Below, in pieces: positions 19,162 through 27,196 of a stretch of 64,000 bases of DNA. Numbering within the stretch: the stretch's first letter is position 1; every line of letters starts with the position of its first letter. The notes under the pieces were generated by a model that ran no database searches, was not told the DNA's origin, and saw only the letters and a list, made by a program, of their open reading frames with translations. A program made the translations under genes and the position numbers. Where the stretch lies: NCBI RefSeq assembly GCF_014649775.1, contig NZ_BMTR01000006.1:186001-250000 (forward strand), written 5' to 3'. Source of the DNA: Streptomyces longisporoflavus. Lineage in GTDB: Bacteria; Actinomycetota; Actinomycetes; Streptomycetales; Streptomycetaceae.

Positions 19162-20139
19162 TTACTCCTTGACGCTTCCGGCGGCGAGTCCGGACTGCCA
19201 GTACTTCTGGAGCAGCAGGAACGCGGCGATCAGCGGCAGGACGGTGATCAGTGAACCGGTGATCACCAGGTGGAAGACGGGATCGCCGCCCGCCGTCGCG
19301 GCCTGGGCGTTCCAGCTGTTCAGGCCCAGGGTCAGCGGATACCAGTCCGGGTCCTTGAGCATGATCAGCGGCAGGAAGTAGTTGTTCCAGGTCGCGACCA
19401 TCGTGAAGAGCAGGACGGTCACGGTGCCGGGCGCGAGCAGCGGAAGAGCGACCTGGAAGAAGGTGCGCAGCTCGCTCGCCCCGTCGATGCGGGCGGCCTC
19501 CATCAGCTCGGCGGGGATGGCCTCGGTGGCGAAGACCCACATCAGATAGAGGCCGAAGGGCGAGATGAGCGAGGGGATGATGACGGCCCAGGGGGTGTCC
19601 GTCAGGCCCATCTTGCTGAACATCAGGAAGGTGGGCACCGCCAGGGCCGTACCGGGCACGGCGACGGCACCGATGACGACGGCGAAGACGGCGCGCTTGC
19701 CGGGGAAGTCGAACTTCGCGAGGGCGTATCCGCCGAGGACCGCGAGGAACGTGGCGCCCCCGGCGCCGGCCACCACGTAGAGAACGGTGTTGAGGAGCCA
19801 GCGCGTGAAGGCCCCGTCGTTGTACGTGAACGTCTCGGCGATGTTGTCCCAGAGCGCGAAGTCCCCGCTGAACCACAGGCCGAACGAACCGGCGAGTCCT
19901 TCCTGCGTCTTGGTGGCGCTGATGACCAGCCAAAGCAGCGGTACCAGGCTGTAGAGCAGGACGAGGCCGGTGAGCACGGTGAGCAGGACGCTGCGCCGGG
20001 GGCGCCCCGCGGTGTGCCGCCGTGCGGTGCGGACACGCGGTGTGCGCAGGCGGGGCGCGGCGCCCGGCGCGCGGGCGGGCGCGGGAACGGCGGGGGGAGG
20101 GGTCGTCGGGGTGGTGGCGGGGCTGCTCGGTCCGGTCAT
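19162..20139 (-). CDS. Carbohydrate ABC transporter permease (MalG-like) of the galactan operon
   Basis: A 325-residue permease with an unusually long, Pro/Ala/Arg-rich cytoplasmic N-terminus of about 60 residues, then six membrane spans starting at VLLTVLTGLVLLYSLVPLLW. The EAA loop reads LMEAARIDGASELRTF, and the C-terminus (LAAGSVKE) is typical for MalG-type subunits. The ATG at 20139 lies only 4 bases after the stop of the other permease. No ATPase gene is nearby; a shared MsiK-type ATPase is inferred. Confidence 0.93.
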   Translation of the reverse strand: MTGPSSPATTPTTPPPAVPAPARAPGAAPRLRTPRVRTARRHTAGRPRRSVLLTVLTGLVLLYSLVPLLWLVISATKTQEGLAGSFGLWFSGDFALWDNIAETFTYNDGAFTRWLLNTVLYVVAGAGGATFLAVLGGYALAKFDFPGKRAVFAVVIGAVAVPGTALAVPTFLMFSKMGLTDTPWAVIIPSLISPFGLYLMWVFATEAIPAELMEAARIDGASELRTFFQVALPLLAPGTVTVLLFTMVATWNNYFLPLIMLKDPDWYPLTLGLNSWNAQAATAGGDPVFHLVITGSLITVLPLIAAFLLLQKYWQSGLAAGSVKE

Positions 20140-20143
20140 CGGG

Positions 20144-21073
20144 TCACGCTCCCTTGCGCATGCCGCGCAGCTGGACGGCATAGGCGATGACCATGGTGAT
20201 CAGGCCCATGACGATGGCGACCGTCGCGGAGTAGTTCTGCTGCCGGCCCGCGAAGGACAGCGAGTACGTGTAGAGGTTCGGCGTGAAGTCGGTGGTGATG
20301 GAGTTGCGCGCCAGGTTCTGCAGGATGCTCGGCTCGTTGAAGAGCTGGAAGCTGCCGATGATCGAGAAGATCGTCGCGATGACCAGGGCGCCGCGGATCG
20401 CGGGGAGTTTGATGGCCGTGATGACACGGAGCTGACCGGCGCCGTCGATCTCCGCGGCCTCGTACAGGGAGTGCGGGATGACGCGCAGCGCCGAGTAGAA
20501 GATCAGCATGTTGTAGCCCGTGAACTCCCAGGTGACGATGTTGCCGATGGAGGCGAGGACCAGGTCCGGCGAGAGCGGGTCGGGCAGCGAGACGCCGAGG
20601 GCGTCGTTGATGTCGCCGACGAGACCGAAGCGGGTGCCGTACATGAAGCCCCACATCAGCGAGGCCACCACGGCGGGCACGGCATAGGGCAGGAAGACCG
20701 AGATCCGGAAGAAGTCCTTGCCGTACAGCCGGCCGCTGTCCAGGGCGAGGGCCACCAGGAGGGCGATGCCCAGCATGATCGGGACCTGGACCGCGAGGAA
20801 CAGCGAGACCCGCCCGAGGGATGCCCAGAACTGGCTGTCCTGCAGGGCCTGTTGGTAGTTGTCCAGGCCCACGAACGTGGTGCCGCCGATGAGCTGGTCG
20901 CGGAAGAGGCTGAGGTAGACCGAGTAGGCGAGGGGAGCCAGGAAGACCAGCGCGAAGACCGCCACGAAGGGGCCGATGAATCCCCAGCCCGTCCAGGAAC
21001 GGCGCCTGCGTGGTGACGGGGGCCGGGAGGTGCGCCGCTCGGCGGCGGCTCCCCGCAGGTGAAGCGTCGTCAT
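20144..21073 (-). CDS. Carbohydrate ABC transporter permease (MalF-like) of the galactan operon
   Basis: A 309-residue permease and first gene of the galactan operon. A charged N-terminus (RRTSRPPSPRRRRSW) precedes the first span (FIGPFVAVFALVFLAPLAYS). The EAA loop reads LYEAAEIDGAGQLRVI. The ATG at 21073 has GAGGA 5 bases upstream. Two identical 16-base LacI-type operators lie 48 and 105 bases upstream of the start, and the LacI gene diverges beyond them. It pairs with the permease immediately downstream. Confidence 0.93.
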   Translation of the reverse strand: MTTLHLRGAAAERRTSRPPSPRRRRSWTGWGFIGPFVAVFALVFLAPLAYSVYLSLFRDQLIGGTTFVGLDNYQQALQDSQFWASLGRVSLFLAVQVPIMLGIALLVALALDSGRLYGKDFFRISVFLPYAVPAVVASLMWGFMYGTRFGLVGDINDALGVSLPDPLSPDLVLASIGNIVTWEFTGYNMLIFYSALRVIPHSLYEAAEIDGAGQLRVITAIKLPAIRGALVIATIFSIIGSFQLFNEPSILQNLARNSITTDFTPNLYTYSLSFAGRQQNYSATVAIVMGLITMVIAYAVQLRGMRKGA

Positions 21074-21120
21074 GTCGTTCCTCGCTCGTCCATCTCGGAG
21101 CCGGCGTCGCGTGAGCGCCG

Positions 21121-21136
21121 ATGTTTGCGTAAACAT
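21121..21136. promoter_or_regulatory. LacI operator, copy 1
   Basis: ATGTTTGCGTAAACAT is an inverted repeat around a central CG with only one mismatched pair. An identical copy lies at 21178-21193, centre to centre 57 bases away, in the space between the divergent galactan operon and lacI gene. The form is typical of Streptomyces LacI-family operators. Confidence 0.85.
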
Positions 21137-21177
21137 CGCACTGCGACAAGGGCCCTGGCCGGGCTTCGCGGGGTGTT

Positions 21178-21193
21178 ATGTTTGCGTAAACAT
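21178..21193. promoter_or_regulatory. LacI operator, copy 2
   Basis: An exact second copy of ATGTTTGCGTAAACAT. Two identical sites 57 bases apart (between five and six helical turns) could allow cooperative or looped repression of both divergent transcripts by the LacI protein encoded downstream. Confidence 0.85.
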
Positions 21194-21282
21194 TCAGTGG
21201 CGGAATGTCTACACTGCCTCGATGGCGACGGTCAAGGGTCGCCCGCAAGACGCTTGAAGCCGTTCGGGATTGCGGACAAAAG

Positions 21283-21324
21283 GGCCTCCGGGACGGGGCC
21301 TCCGGGACGGGGCCTCCGGGACGG
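21283..21324 (+). repeat. Three exact tandem copies of a 14-bp unit in the lacI leader
   Basis: GGCCTCCGGGACGG is repeated three times without a mismatch, just upstream of the likely start of the LacI gene. If translation began at the TTG at 21270, the 42 bases would be coding. The perfect identity suggests recent replication slippage. Confidence 0.9.
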
Positions 21325-21404
21325 TTGAGACGCACGCGACGAGCCAGACAGCGGAAGCACGGGGGACAGTGGAAGCGCGGGAGACGCGGGAGACACGGGA
21401 GACA

Positions 21405-22514
21405 GTGGAAGCAACAGACAGCAGCCCGGCGAACGGCGCCCGGGTTCACGGCACCGGGGCGAACGGCACCGGGGCGAACGGCACCCCTGCGGAACGGACC
21501 GCGCGCCGCGGGCAGAGCGCGTCCATGGCCGACGTGGCGCGCGTCGCCGGCGTCTCCTCGCAGACCGTCTCCCGCGTCTCCAACGGCTACCCCGGGGTCA
21601 CCGAGGAGACCCGGCGGCAGGTGCTCGCCGCGATGAAGGAACTCGGCTACCGGCCCAACAGCGCGGCCCGCGCCCTCAAACGCGGCGAGTTCCGCACGAT
21701 CGGCCTGATCACCTTCACGCTCTCCACCACGGGCAACGTCCGCACCATCGACGCGATCGCCACCTCCGCGGCACAGGAGGGGTACGCCGTCACGCTGCTC
21801 CCCGTCGCCGTGCCCACCCAGGACGAGGTGCGGGGGGCCTTCTCCCGGCTCGGGGAGCTCGCCGTCGACGCCGTCATCGTCATCATGGAGAAGCACCTCC
21901 TCGACGCGGCGGCCCTTTCCCTGCCGCCCCATGTCCAGGTCGTCGTGGCCGACTCGGACGCGGGGGACCGCTACACCGTGGTCGACACCGACCAGGCCGG
22001 CGGCACCCGCGACGCCGTCCGGCACCTGCTCGGCCTCGGCCACCGCACCGTGTGGCACCTCGCCGGACCCGAGGACTCCTACGCCGCGCAGCGCCGGGCC
22101 GACGCCTGGCGGGCGACGCTCGAAGAGGCCGGGTGCGCCGCGCCGGAGCTCGTACGCGGCGACTGGTCGGCGGAGTCGGGATACCGGGCCGGGCTCGGCA
22201 TCGCCGAACAGGAGGACTGCACGGCGGTGTTCGCCGCCAACGACCAGATGGCCCTCGGCCTGCTGCGCGCCTTGCACGAGCGCGGCCGGAAGGTGCCGGA
22301 CGACGTCAGCGTCATCGGGTTCGACGACATCCCCGAGTCCGGCTCCTTCCAGCCGCCCCTGACGACCGTCCACCAGGACTTCGCCGAAGTGGGGCGGCGC
22401 TGCGTCGAGGGGGTGCTGCGCCAGATGCGGCAGAGCACGCCGGAACGCGGCACCACGCTGGTGCCCACACGGCTCGTCCTGCGCCGGAGCACCGCTCGGC
22501 CGCCTGCCCGCTGA
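21405..22514 (+). CDS. LacI-family regulator of the beta-galactan operon
   Basis: A protein of about 369 residues. The LacI helix-turn-helix starts at SMADVARVAGVSSQTVSRVS (about residue 40), then YRPNSAARALKRGEFRTIGL and a full effector domain ending in DVSVIGFDDIPESGSFQPPL. The start is uncertain: GTG 21405, GTG 21369, TTG 21270 and ATG 21525 are all in frame. The region before the helix-turn-helix is low-complexity and encodes a RET/VEA repeat and GTGANGTGANGT. The gene diverges from the galactan ABC/glycosidase operon, and two identical operators lie between them, so it almost certainly represses that operon and possibly itself. The inducer is probably galactose or a galacto-oligosaccharide. 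Confidence 0.88.
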   Translation: MEATDSSPANGARVHGTGANGTGANGTPAERTARRGQSASMADVARVAGVSSQTVSRVSNGYPGVTEETRRQVLAAMKELGYRPNSAARALKRGEFRTIGLITFTLSTTGNVRTIDAIATSAAQEGYAVTLLPVAVPTQDEVRGAFSRLGELAVDAVIVIMEKHLLDAAALSLPPHVQVVVADSDAGDRYTVVDTDQAGGTRDAVRHLLGLGHRTVWHLAGPEDSYAAQRRADAWRATLEEAGCAAPELVRGDWSAESGYRAGLGIAEQEDCTAVFAANDQMALGLLRALHERGRKVPDDVSVIGFDDIPESGSFQPPLTTVHQDFAEVGRRCVEGVLRQMRQSTPERGTTLVPTRLVLRRSTARPPAR

Positions 22515-22646
22515 CGCCGTCGCTGACGTCGCCGCTGTCCCCGACGCTGCCTCCGGCCCCGACTCACCCCGCTGATCGCGCGCTGCACCGCACAACCGGG
22601 GGAAGGTGGGGAGGCGAGAGGACATCGTTCGAGGCCGGAGGTGCCG

Positions 22647-24164
22647 ATGGACAGCGGCGAAGGTGCGCAGGGGCTGCGCTGCCTGGTGACCGGGGCGACC
22701 GGATACATCGGAGGGCGGCTCGTGCCCGAGCTGCTCGAAGCGGGGCAACGGGTGCGGTGCCTCGCCCGTACGCCCGGCAAACTGCGCGACTACCCCTGGG
22801 CGGCAGAGGCCGACGTGGTGAAGGGCGACGCCTCCGACGCAGAGTCGGTCGGCGCGGCCATGCGGGACATCGACGTCGCGTACTACCTCATCCACGCGCT
22901 CGGCACCGGATCCGGCTTCGAGGAGACGGACCGGAAGGCGGCGCGGATCTTCGCCGAACAGGCCCGTGCGGCGGGCGTGCGGCGCATCGTCTACCTGGGC
23001 GGACTCACTCCCGAGGGCGTCCCGGAGCAGGAGCTTTCGCCGCATCTGCGCTCCCGGGCCGAAGTGGGCCGGATCTTCCTGGAGTCCGGCGTACCGACGA
23101 CCGTGCTCCGCGCCGCCGTCATCATCGGCTCCGGTTCCGCGTCCTTCGAGATGCTGCGCTACCTCACCGAACGGCTGCCCGTCATGGTCACGCCGAGCTG
23201 GGTGAGCACCCGCATCCAGCCGGTCGCCGTGCGCGACGTGCTGCGCTACCTCGTGGGCAGCGCCACCATGCCCGACGACGTCAACCGCGGCTTCGACATC
23301 GGCGGCCCCGACGTGGTCACCTACCGGGAGATGATGCGCAGGTACGCGGTCGTGGCGAAGCTGCCCCACCGCCTGATCCTGCCGGTGCCCATGCTGAGCC
23401 CCGGCCTCTCCAGCCACTGGGTGGGCCTGATCACCCCCGTACCCGCGTCGATCGCCCGGCCGCTCGCGGAATCGCTGCGCTACGAGGTCGTCTGCCACGA
23501 GCACGACATCGCGCGGTACGTTCCCGAAGCGCCCGGCGGCCCGATCCCCTTCGACAAGGCGCTCGCCCTTGCCCTGCAACGCGTGAAGGAGGCCAAGGTA
23601 AGCACCCGGTGGTCGTCCGCCTCACTGCCCGGCGCCCCCAGCGACCCGCTGCCCACCGACCCCGACTGGGCCGGCGGCAGCCTCTACACCGACCGCCGTC
23701 AGCAGACCGTGGACGCGTCGCCGCGAGCCCTGTGGGACGTCGTGGAAGGCGTGGGCGGGGACAACGGCTGGTACTCCTTCCCGCTCGCCTGGGCCGTGCG
23801 CGGCTGGCTCGACCGCCTGGTCGGCGGGGTGGGGCTCAGAAGGGGCCGCCGGGACGCCCAGCACCTGCGGGTGGGGGACTCGCTGGACTTCTGGCGGGTC
23901 GAGGAGATCGAGCGGGGACGGCTCCTGCGGCTGCGGGCCGAGATGAGACTGCCGGGCCTCGCCTGGCTCGAGATGTACGCGGAACAGGACGAGAAGGGCC
24001 GCACCCGCTACCGGCAGCGGGCCCTCTTCCACCCGCACGGCCTGCTCGGCCATGCTTACTGGTGGAGCATCTCGCCGTTCCACGCGCTCATCTTCGGCGG
24101 CATGGCGCGCAACATCACACGGACGGCCGAACAGCGCACCGCCAAAACCGCGCAGAAAACGTGA
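22647..24164 (+). CDS. NAD(P)-binding epimerase-like protein with C-terminal DUF2867
   Basis: A 505-residue two-domain protein. The N-terminal half is an atypical short-chain dehydrogenase with GATGYIGG (about residue 18) as dinucleotide motif and AYYLIHALGTG replacing the catalytic Tyr-Lys region, as in NmrA-like proteins. The C-terminal part (from about 330; DASPRALWDVVEGVGGDNGW, then WRVEEIERGRLLRLRAEM) is the DUF2867/SRPBCC-like domain common in such fusions. The ATG at 22647 has GGAGG 5 bases upstream. It ends 73 bases before sigK in the same direction; a separate SigK-type promoter follows it, so it may be a partner rather than a member of the sigK transcript. Its substrate is unknown. 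Confidence 0.85.
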   Translation: MDSGEGAQGLRCLVTGATGYIGGRLVPELLEAGQRVRCLARTPGKLRDYPWAAEADVVKGDASDAESVGAAMRDIDVAYYLIHALGTGSGFEETDRKAARIFAEQARAAGVRRIVYLGGLTPEGVPEQELSPHLRSRAEVGRIFLESGVPTTVLRAAVIIGSGSASFEMLRYLTERLPVMVTPSWVSTRIQPVAVRDVLRYLVGSATMPDDVNRGFDIGGPDVVTYREMMRRYAVVAKLPHRLILPVPMLSPGLSSHWVGLITPVPASIARPLAESLRYEVVCHEHDIARYVPEAPGGPIPFDKALALALQRVKEAKVSTRWSSASLPGAPSDPLPTDPDWAGGSLYTDRRQQTVDASPRALWDVVEGVGGDNGWYSFPLAWAVRGWLDRLVGGVGLRRGRRDAQHLRVGDSLDFWRVEEIERGRLLRLRAEMRLPGLAWLEMYAEQDEKGRTRYRQRALFHPHGLLGHAYWWSISPFHALIFGGMARNITRTAEQRTAKTAQKT

Positions 24165-24172
24165 CCCACCGG

Positions 24173-24199
24173 CAATCCCGCGACGCACCGGCTCCGAAT
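24173..24199 (+). promoter_or_regulatory. Candidate SigK-dependent promoter of sigK-rskA
   Basis: CAATCC (24173-24178), a 16-base spacer, and CGAAT (24195-24199). The same two elements with the same spacer length precede the fasciclin gene at 27055-27081. The arrangement resembles the promoters known for mycobacterial SigK. The sigK start codon lies 38 bases downstream, fitting autoregulation. Confidence 0.6.
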
Positions 24200-24237
24200 C
24201 ACCTCTGAAGGCCATCAGCGTCCAGGAGGATCACCGG

Positions 24238-24822
24238 GTGAACGAAGTGGTACGCATCAGCGGAGCCCCCTCCGCGGGCCCCGATCTGGCCGAGCTGCTC
24301 GGCCGGGTGGCCCGCGGCGACCAAGAGGCCTTCGCTTCGCTGTACGAGGGGGTGTGCTCTCCGGTCCTCGGCGTCGTGCGCACGGTGCTGCGCGATCCGG
24401 CCCAGTCCGAGGAGGTCGCTCAGGAGGTCCTCGTGGAGGTGTGGCGCTGTGCCGCGCGCTACCGGCCGGAGCGGGGGAGCGTCATGAACTGGGTCCTCAC
24501 GATGGCGCACCGCAGGGCGGTGGACCGCGTGCGGTCCGTACAGGCGTCGGCCGAGCGCGACCACAAGGCGGCACTGCTCGAACGCACCCCGGCCTTCGAC
24601 GAGGTGAGCGAGCAGGTGGAGAACCGCCTGGAGCGCGAGCAGGTACGGCGCTGTCTGCGCAATCTGACCGAACTGCAGCGCCAGTCGGTCACCCTGGCCT
24701 ATTACCGCGGGCTGACCTACCGGGAGGTCGGGGAGCTGCTCTCCGTGCCCCTGGGGACGGTCAAGACCCGGCTGCGCGACGGCCTGATCCGGCTGCGCGA
24801 CTGCCTGGGGGTGAGCGCGTGA
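24238..24822 (+). CDS. sigK: ECF RNA polymerase sigma factor SigK
   Basis: A 194-residue ECF (group 19, SigK-like) sigma factor. Region 2 runs from about residue 20 to 95 (FASLYEGVCSPVLGVVRTVL, EEVAQEVLVEVWRCAARYRP, MNWVLTMAHRRAVDRVRS). Region 4 runs from about 130 to 190 (LTELQRQSVTLAYYRGLTYR, EVGELLSVPLGTVKTRLRDG). The GTG start has an AGGAGG site 8 bases upstream. The stop overlaps the start of the anti-sigma gene by 4 bases (GTGA). It presumably transcribes itself and the fasciclin lipoprotein gene from the matching promoters at 24173 and 27055. Confidence 0.93.
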   Translation: MNEVVRISGAPSAGPDLAELLGRVARGDQEAFASLYEGVCSPVLGVVRTVLRDPAQSEEVAQEVLVEVWRCAARYRPERGSVMNWVLTMAHRRAVDRVRSVQASAERDHKAALLERTPAFDEVSEQVENRLEREQVRRCLRNLTELQRQSVTLAYYRGLTYREVGELLSVPLGTVKTRLRDGLIRLRDCLGVSA

Positions 24823-25574
24823 GCGCCGCCGACCTGCACACGCTGACGGGCGCGTACGTCCTGCACGCGCTCTCGGACGAGGAACGCACGGAGTTCGAGC
24901 TGCATCTGGAGGAGTGCGAGGCCTGCGCCCAGGAGGTGCGCGAACTGGCCGCGACAGCCGGGCGCCTGGCCCGCGCGGTGTCGGTCGCCCCTCCGGCGGA
25001 CATGAAGTCCGACGTGCTGCGGCGTATCGCCACGGTCCGCCAGCAGCCACCGCACGCGCCCGCACCGGGCAGGTCCGCCGGTGGCGCGGGCCGCGGCAGG
25101 CAGCTGTCCCGCTTCGCCCTCGCCGCGTGCCTCGCGGCCGCCGCGGCGTTCGGCGGAATCGCCGTGTGGCAGTACCAGCGGGCCGACGAGGCCGGCGAGC
25201 GGGCACAGCAGGCACAGACGCGGTCCGAGGAACTGGCCCGGGTGCTCGCCGCGCCGGACGCCAAGGCCGCCACCGGGCGGCTGACCGACGGCGCGACCGG
25301 CACGGTCGTGGTGGCCAAGAGCCTCGACCAAGCCGCCTTCGTGGCGGCCGGGATGCCGGGGCCGCCGGCCGGCAAGGTCTACCAACTGTGGTTCAACGAC
25401 GGTGGAACGATGCGCTCGGCCGGCCTGATGGACCCGGACCGCGGCACCGAGGCCGTGCTCCTGGACGGCCCGGTGGACGGGGCATCCGGCATCGGTATCA
25501 CCGTGGAGCCCGCGAGCGGCTCGGACGAGCCGACGTCCGACCCGGTGGCCCTGATGAACTTCCCCCCTGCATGA
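24819..25574 (+). CDS. rskA: Anti-sigma-K factor RskA
   Basis: A 251-residue membrane anti-sigma factor. The cytoplasmic N-terminal domain carries the zinc motif H29xxxC33xxC36 (ELHLEECEACAQE). A single span at about 98-117 (RFALAACLAAAAAFGGIAVW) follows, then a short coiled segment and the extracellular RskA domain (AAFVAAGMPGPPAGKVYQLW, GIGITVEPASGSDEPTSDP). It should hold SigK inactive until regulated proteolysis across the membrane. It overlaps sigK by 4 bases. Its stop lies inside the first copy of a 29-bp tandem duplication. Confidence 0.93.
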   Translation: MSAADLHTLTGAYVLHALSDEERTEFELHLEECEACAQEVRELAATAGRLARAVSVAPPADMKSDVLRRIATVRQQPPHAPAPGRSAGGAGRGRQLSRFALAACLAAAAAFGGIAVWQYQRADEAGERAQQAQTRSEELARVLAAPDAKAATGRLTDGATGTVVVAKSLDQAAFVAAGMPGPPAGKVYQLWFNDGGTMRSAGLMDPDRGTEAVLLDGPVDGASGIGITVEPASGSDEPTSDPVALMNFPPA

Positions 25575-25626
25575 GGAGCCGCAGAAAGTGACCGTATGCA
25601 TGAGGAGCCGCAGAAAGTGACCGTAT
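25569..25626 (+). repeat. Exact 29-bp tandem duplication across the rskA-photolyase junction
   Basis: The segment 25569-25597 is repeated without mismatch at 25598-25626. Each copy contains the end of an rskA-like stop (GCATGA), a GAGGAG ribosome site and a GTG start followed by ACC GTA. Because 29 is not a multiple of three, the upstream GTG opens a different frame (the 10-codon reading frame at 25588-25620). The perfect identity suggests a recent event. Confidence 0.97.
25588..25620 (+). CDS. Possible 10-residue leader peptide created by duplication
   Basis: GTG at 25588, the duplicated copy of the photolyase start and ribosome site, opens a frame of ten codons (VTVCMRSRRK). Its TGA (25618-25620) overlaps the real photolyase GTG (25617-25619) as GTGA. 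Ribosomes using the first site would end exactly on the second start, giving coupled translation. Whether it is translated is unknown; it may be a by-product of the duplication. Confidence 0.3.
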   Translation: MTVCMRSRRK

Positions 25627-26975
25627 CGATCGTCCTTTTCACGTCCGACCTGCGTCTGCACGACAACCCGGCGCTGCGTGCCGCGCTGCGCGACGCGGAC
25701 CGGATCGTCCCGCTGTTCGTGTACGACGACGGATTGCGGGCCACGGGCTTCGCCGTCCCCAACCGGCGTGCCTTCCTCGCCGACTGCCTGGAGGACCTGG
25801 ACTCCCAGCTGCGCAAGCGCGGCGGGCGCCTCGTGGTTCGCGGCGGTGACGTCGTCGAGCAGGTACGCAAGCTGGTCAAGGAGACCGAGGCCGTCGCGCT
25901 GCACGTCGCGGGCGGGGTCAGCCGGTATGCGACGCGGCGCGAGGAACGGCTGCGGGACGCGCTCGAAGACACCGGCTGCCGTCTCGTCGTGCACGACGCG
26001 GTCATCACGGCCGTCGCGCCGGGGGAGCTGCTCCCTGCGGGCAAGGACCACTACGCCGTGTTCACCCCGTACTTCCGGCGCTGGAGCGCGGCGGGCGTAC
26101 GGGATGTCGTGGCCGCACCGCGAAAGGTGCGGGTCGCCGACGTGTCGTCGGACCCGGTGCTGCCGCGCGCGGAGATCACCGGCGTCTCGCCGGGACTCGG
26201 CACGGGCGGCGAGAGCACCGGGCGACGGCTGCTGAAGGCCTGGCTGTCCGGCGGTATCGGGGGGTACGAGGACGGCCAGGACGATGTCGCGGGCGATGCC
26301 ACCTCGCGCCTCTCGCCCCATCTGCACTTCGGCACCCTGTCGGCGGCCGAGGTCGTCCACCGGGCCTCCCGCGAGGGCTCGTCGGGGGCGCAGGCGTTCG
26401 TACGGCAGCTCGCTTGGCGGGACTTCCACCACCAGGTGCTCGCGGCCCGCCCTCAGTCGGCGGCCCGCGACTACCGCTCGCACGGCGACCGGTGGCGCGC
26501 GAACAAGAAGGAGACCGCGGCCTGGCTCAACGGATGCACCGGCTACCCCTTCGTGGACGCCGCGATGCGACAGCTGCGCCACCAGGGCTGGATGCACAAC
26601 CGGGGACGGCTCGTGGTGGCGAGCTTCCTGACCAAGACCCTCTACGTGGACTGGCGGGTGGGCGCCCGGCACTTCCTGAGTCTCCTGGTGGACGGCGACG
26701 TCGCCAACAACCAGATGAACTGGCAGTGGGCGGCGGGCACCGGGACCGACACCCGGCCCAACCGGGTGCTCAACCCCGTGATCCAGGGCAAGCGCTTCGA
26801 CCCGGACGGCAGCTACGTACGGCGCTGGGTGCCCGAACTCGCCGATGTCCCCGAGCGGTACATCCACGAGCCGTGGAAGCTGCCGGACAAGGAGCGGGCC
26901 GAGCTCGACTATCCCGACCCGATCGTCGAACTGACCGAGGACCGGGCCCGCTTCGAGCAGGCCCGCGGCGTCTGA
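25617..26975 (+). CDS. phr: Deoxyribodipyrimidine photolyase (CPD class I)
   Basis: A 452-residue DNA photolyase. The N-terminal antenna/Rossmann domain (VSIVLFTSDLRLHDNPALRA) is followed by the helical FAD domain with RQLAWRDFHHQVL, WLNGCTGYPFVDAAMRQL, GWMHNRGRLVVASFLTK and the highly conserved NNQMNWQWAAGTGTD. It repairs cyclobutane pyrimidine dimers using blue light. The GTG at 25617 is chosen for its GAGGAG site; the in-frame ATG at 25596 lies in the first repeat copy without a site of its own. It follows rskA by 42 bases, so it is probably cotranscribed with sigK-rskA, linking light damage repair to SigK. Confidence 0.93.
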   Translation: MTVSIVLFTSDLRLHDNPALRAALRDADRIVPLFVYDDGLRATGFAVPNRRAFLADCLEDLDSQLRKRGGRLVVRGGDVVEQVRKLVKETEAVALHVAGGVSRYATRREERLRDALEDTGCRLVVHDAVITAVAPGELLPAGKDHYAVFTPYFRRWSAAGVRDVVAAPRKVRVADVSSDPVLPRAEITGVSPGLGTGGESTGRRLLKAWLSGGIGGYEDGQDDVAGDATSRLSPHLHFGTLSAAEVVHRASREGSSGAQAFVRQLAWRDFHHQVLAARPQSAARDYRSHGDRWRANKKETAAWLNGCTGYPFVDAAMRQLRHQGWMHNRGRLVVASFLTKTLYVDWRVGARHFLSLLVDGDVANNQMNWQWAAGTGTDTRPNRVLNPVIQGKRFDPDGSYVRRWVPELADVPERYIHEPWKLPDKERAELDYPDPIVELTEDRARFEQARGV

Positions 26976-27054
26976 GCGGTGCGGTGGGGCGACCGGCCGC
27001 CGGTGGGACAGGTGTGCCGGAGCTTGCCTGATCGGGTGAATGCGGATCTTCGAC

Positions 27055-27081
27055 CAATCCCCGGCGCGCTCCGCGACGAAT
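27055..27081 (+). promoter_or_regulatory. Candidate SigK-dependent promoter of the fasciclin gene
   Basis: CAATCC (27055-27060), a 16-base spacer, and CGAAT (27077-27081). This matches the elements and spacing upstream of sigK at 24173. The coding start is 116 bases downstream, after an 18-bp tandem repeat. Confidence 0.6.
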
Positions 27082-27086
27082 TCCCC

Positions 27087-27122
27087 ATGTGAGCGAAGAA
27101 CGGCATGTGAGCGAAGAACGGC
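27087..27122 (+). repeat. Exact 18-bp tandem duplication in the fasciclin gene leader
   Basis: ATGTGAGCGAAGAACGGC occurs twice head to tail, directly after the candidate -10 element. It lies in the untranslated leader if the start at 27197 is right. It is the second exact short tandem duplication within 1.5 kb. Confidence 0.95.
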
Positions 27123-27196
27123 GGTGGCCCGCGTCCCCCTCACGCCACCGGCTCGCACCTCACCCCACGCACATGCAACGACGCAAGGAGAAGACC

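Noticed and set aside
15578..19381. A 1267-codon open frame on the plus strand opposite the GH42 and binding-protein genes
   Set aside because: The minus strand carries clear GH42, binding-protein and permease families there. The plus-strand frame is an open antisense shadow of GC-rich codons, with no recognisable domain or ribosome site.
20136..23579. A 1147-codon minus-strand frame running through the LacI and NAD-binding genes
   Set aside because: Arg/Gly/Ala-rich shadow sequence that overlaps well-supported genes on both strands.
27089..27196. Upstream extension of the fasciclin protein through the 18-bp repeats
   Set aside because: The frame is open, but the start at 27197 has an AAGGAG site and gives a normal lipoprotein signal; the longer form would bury the signal peptide.
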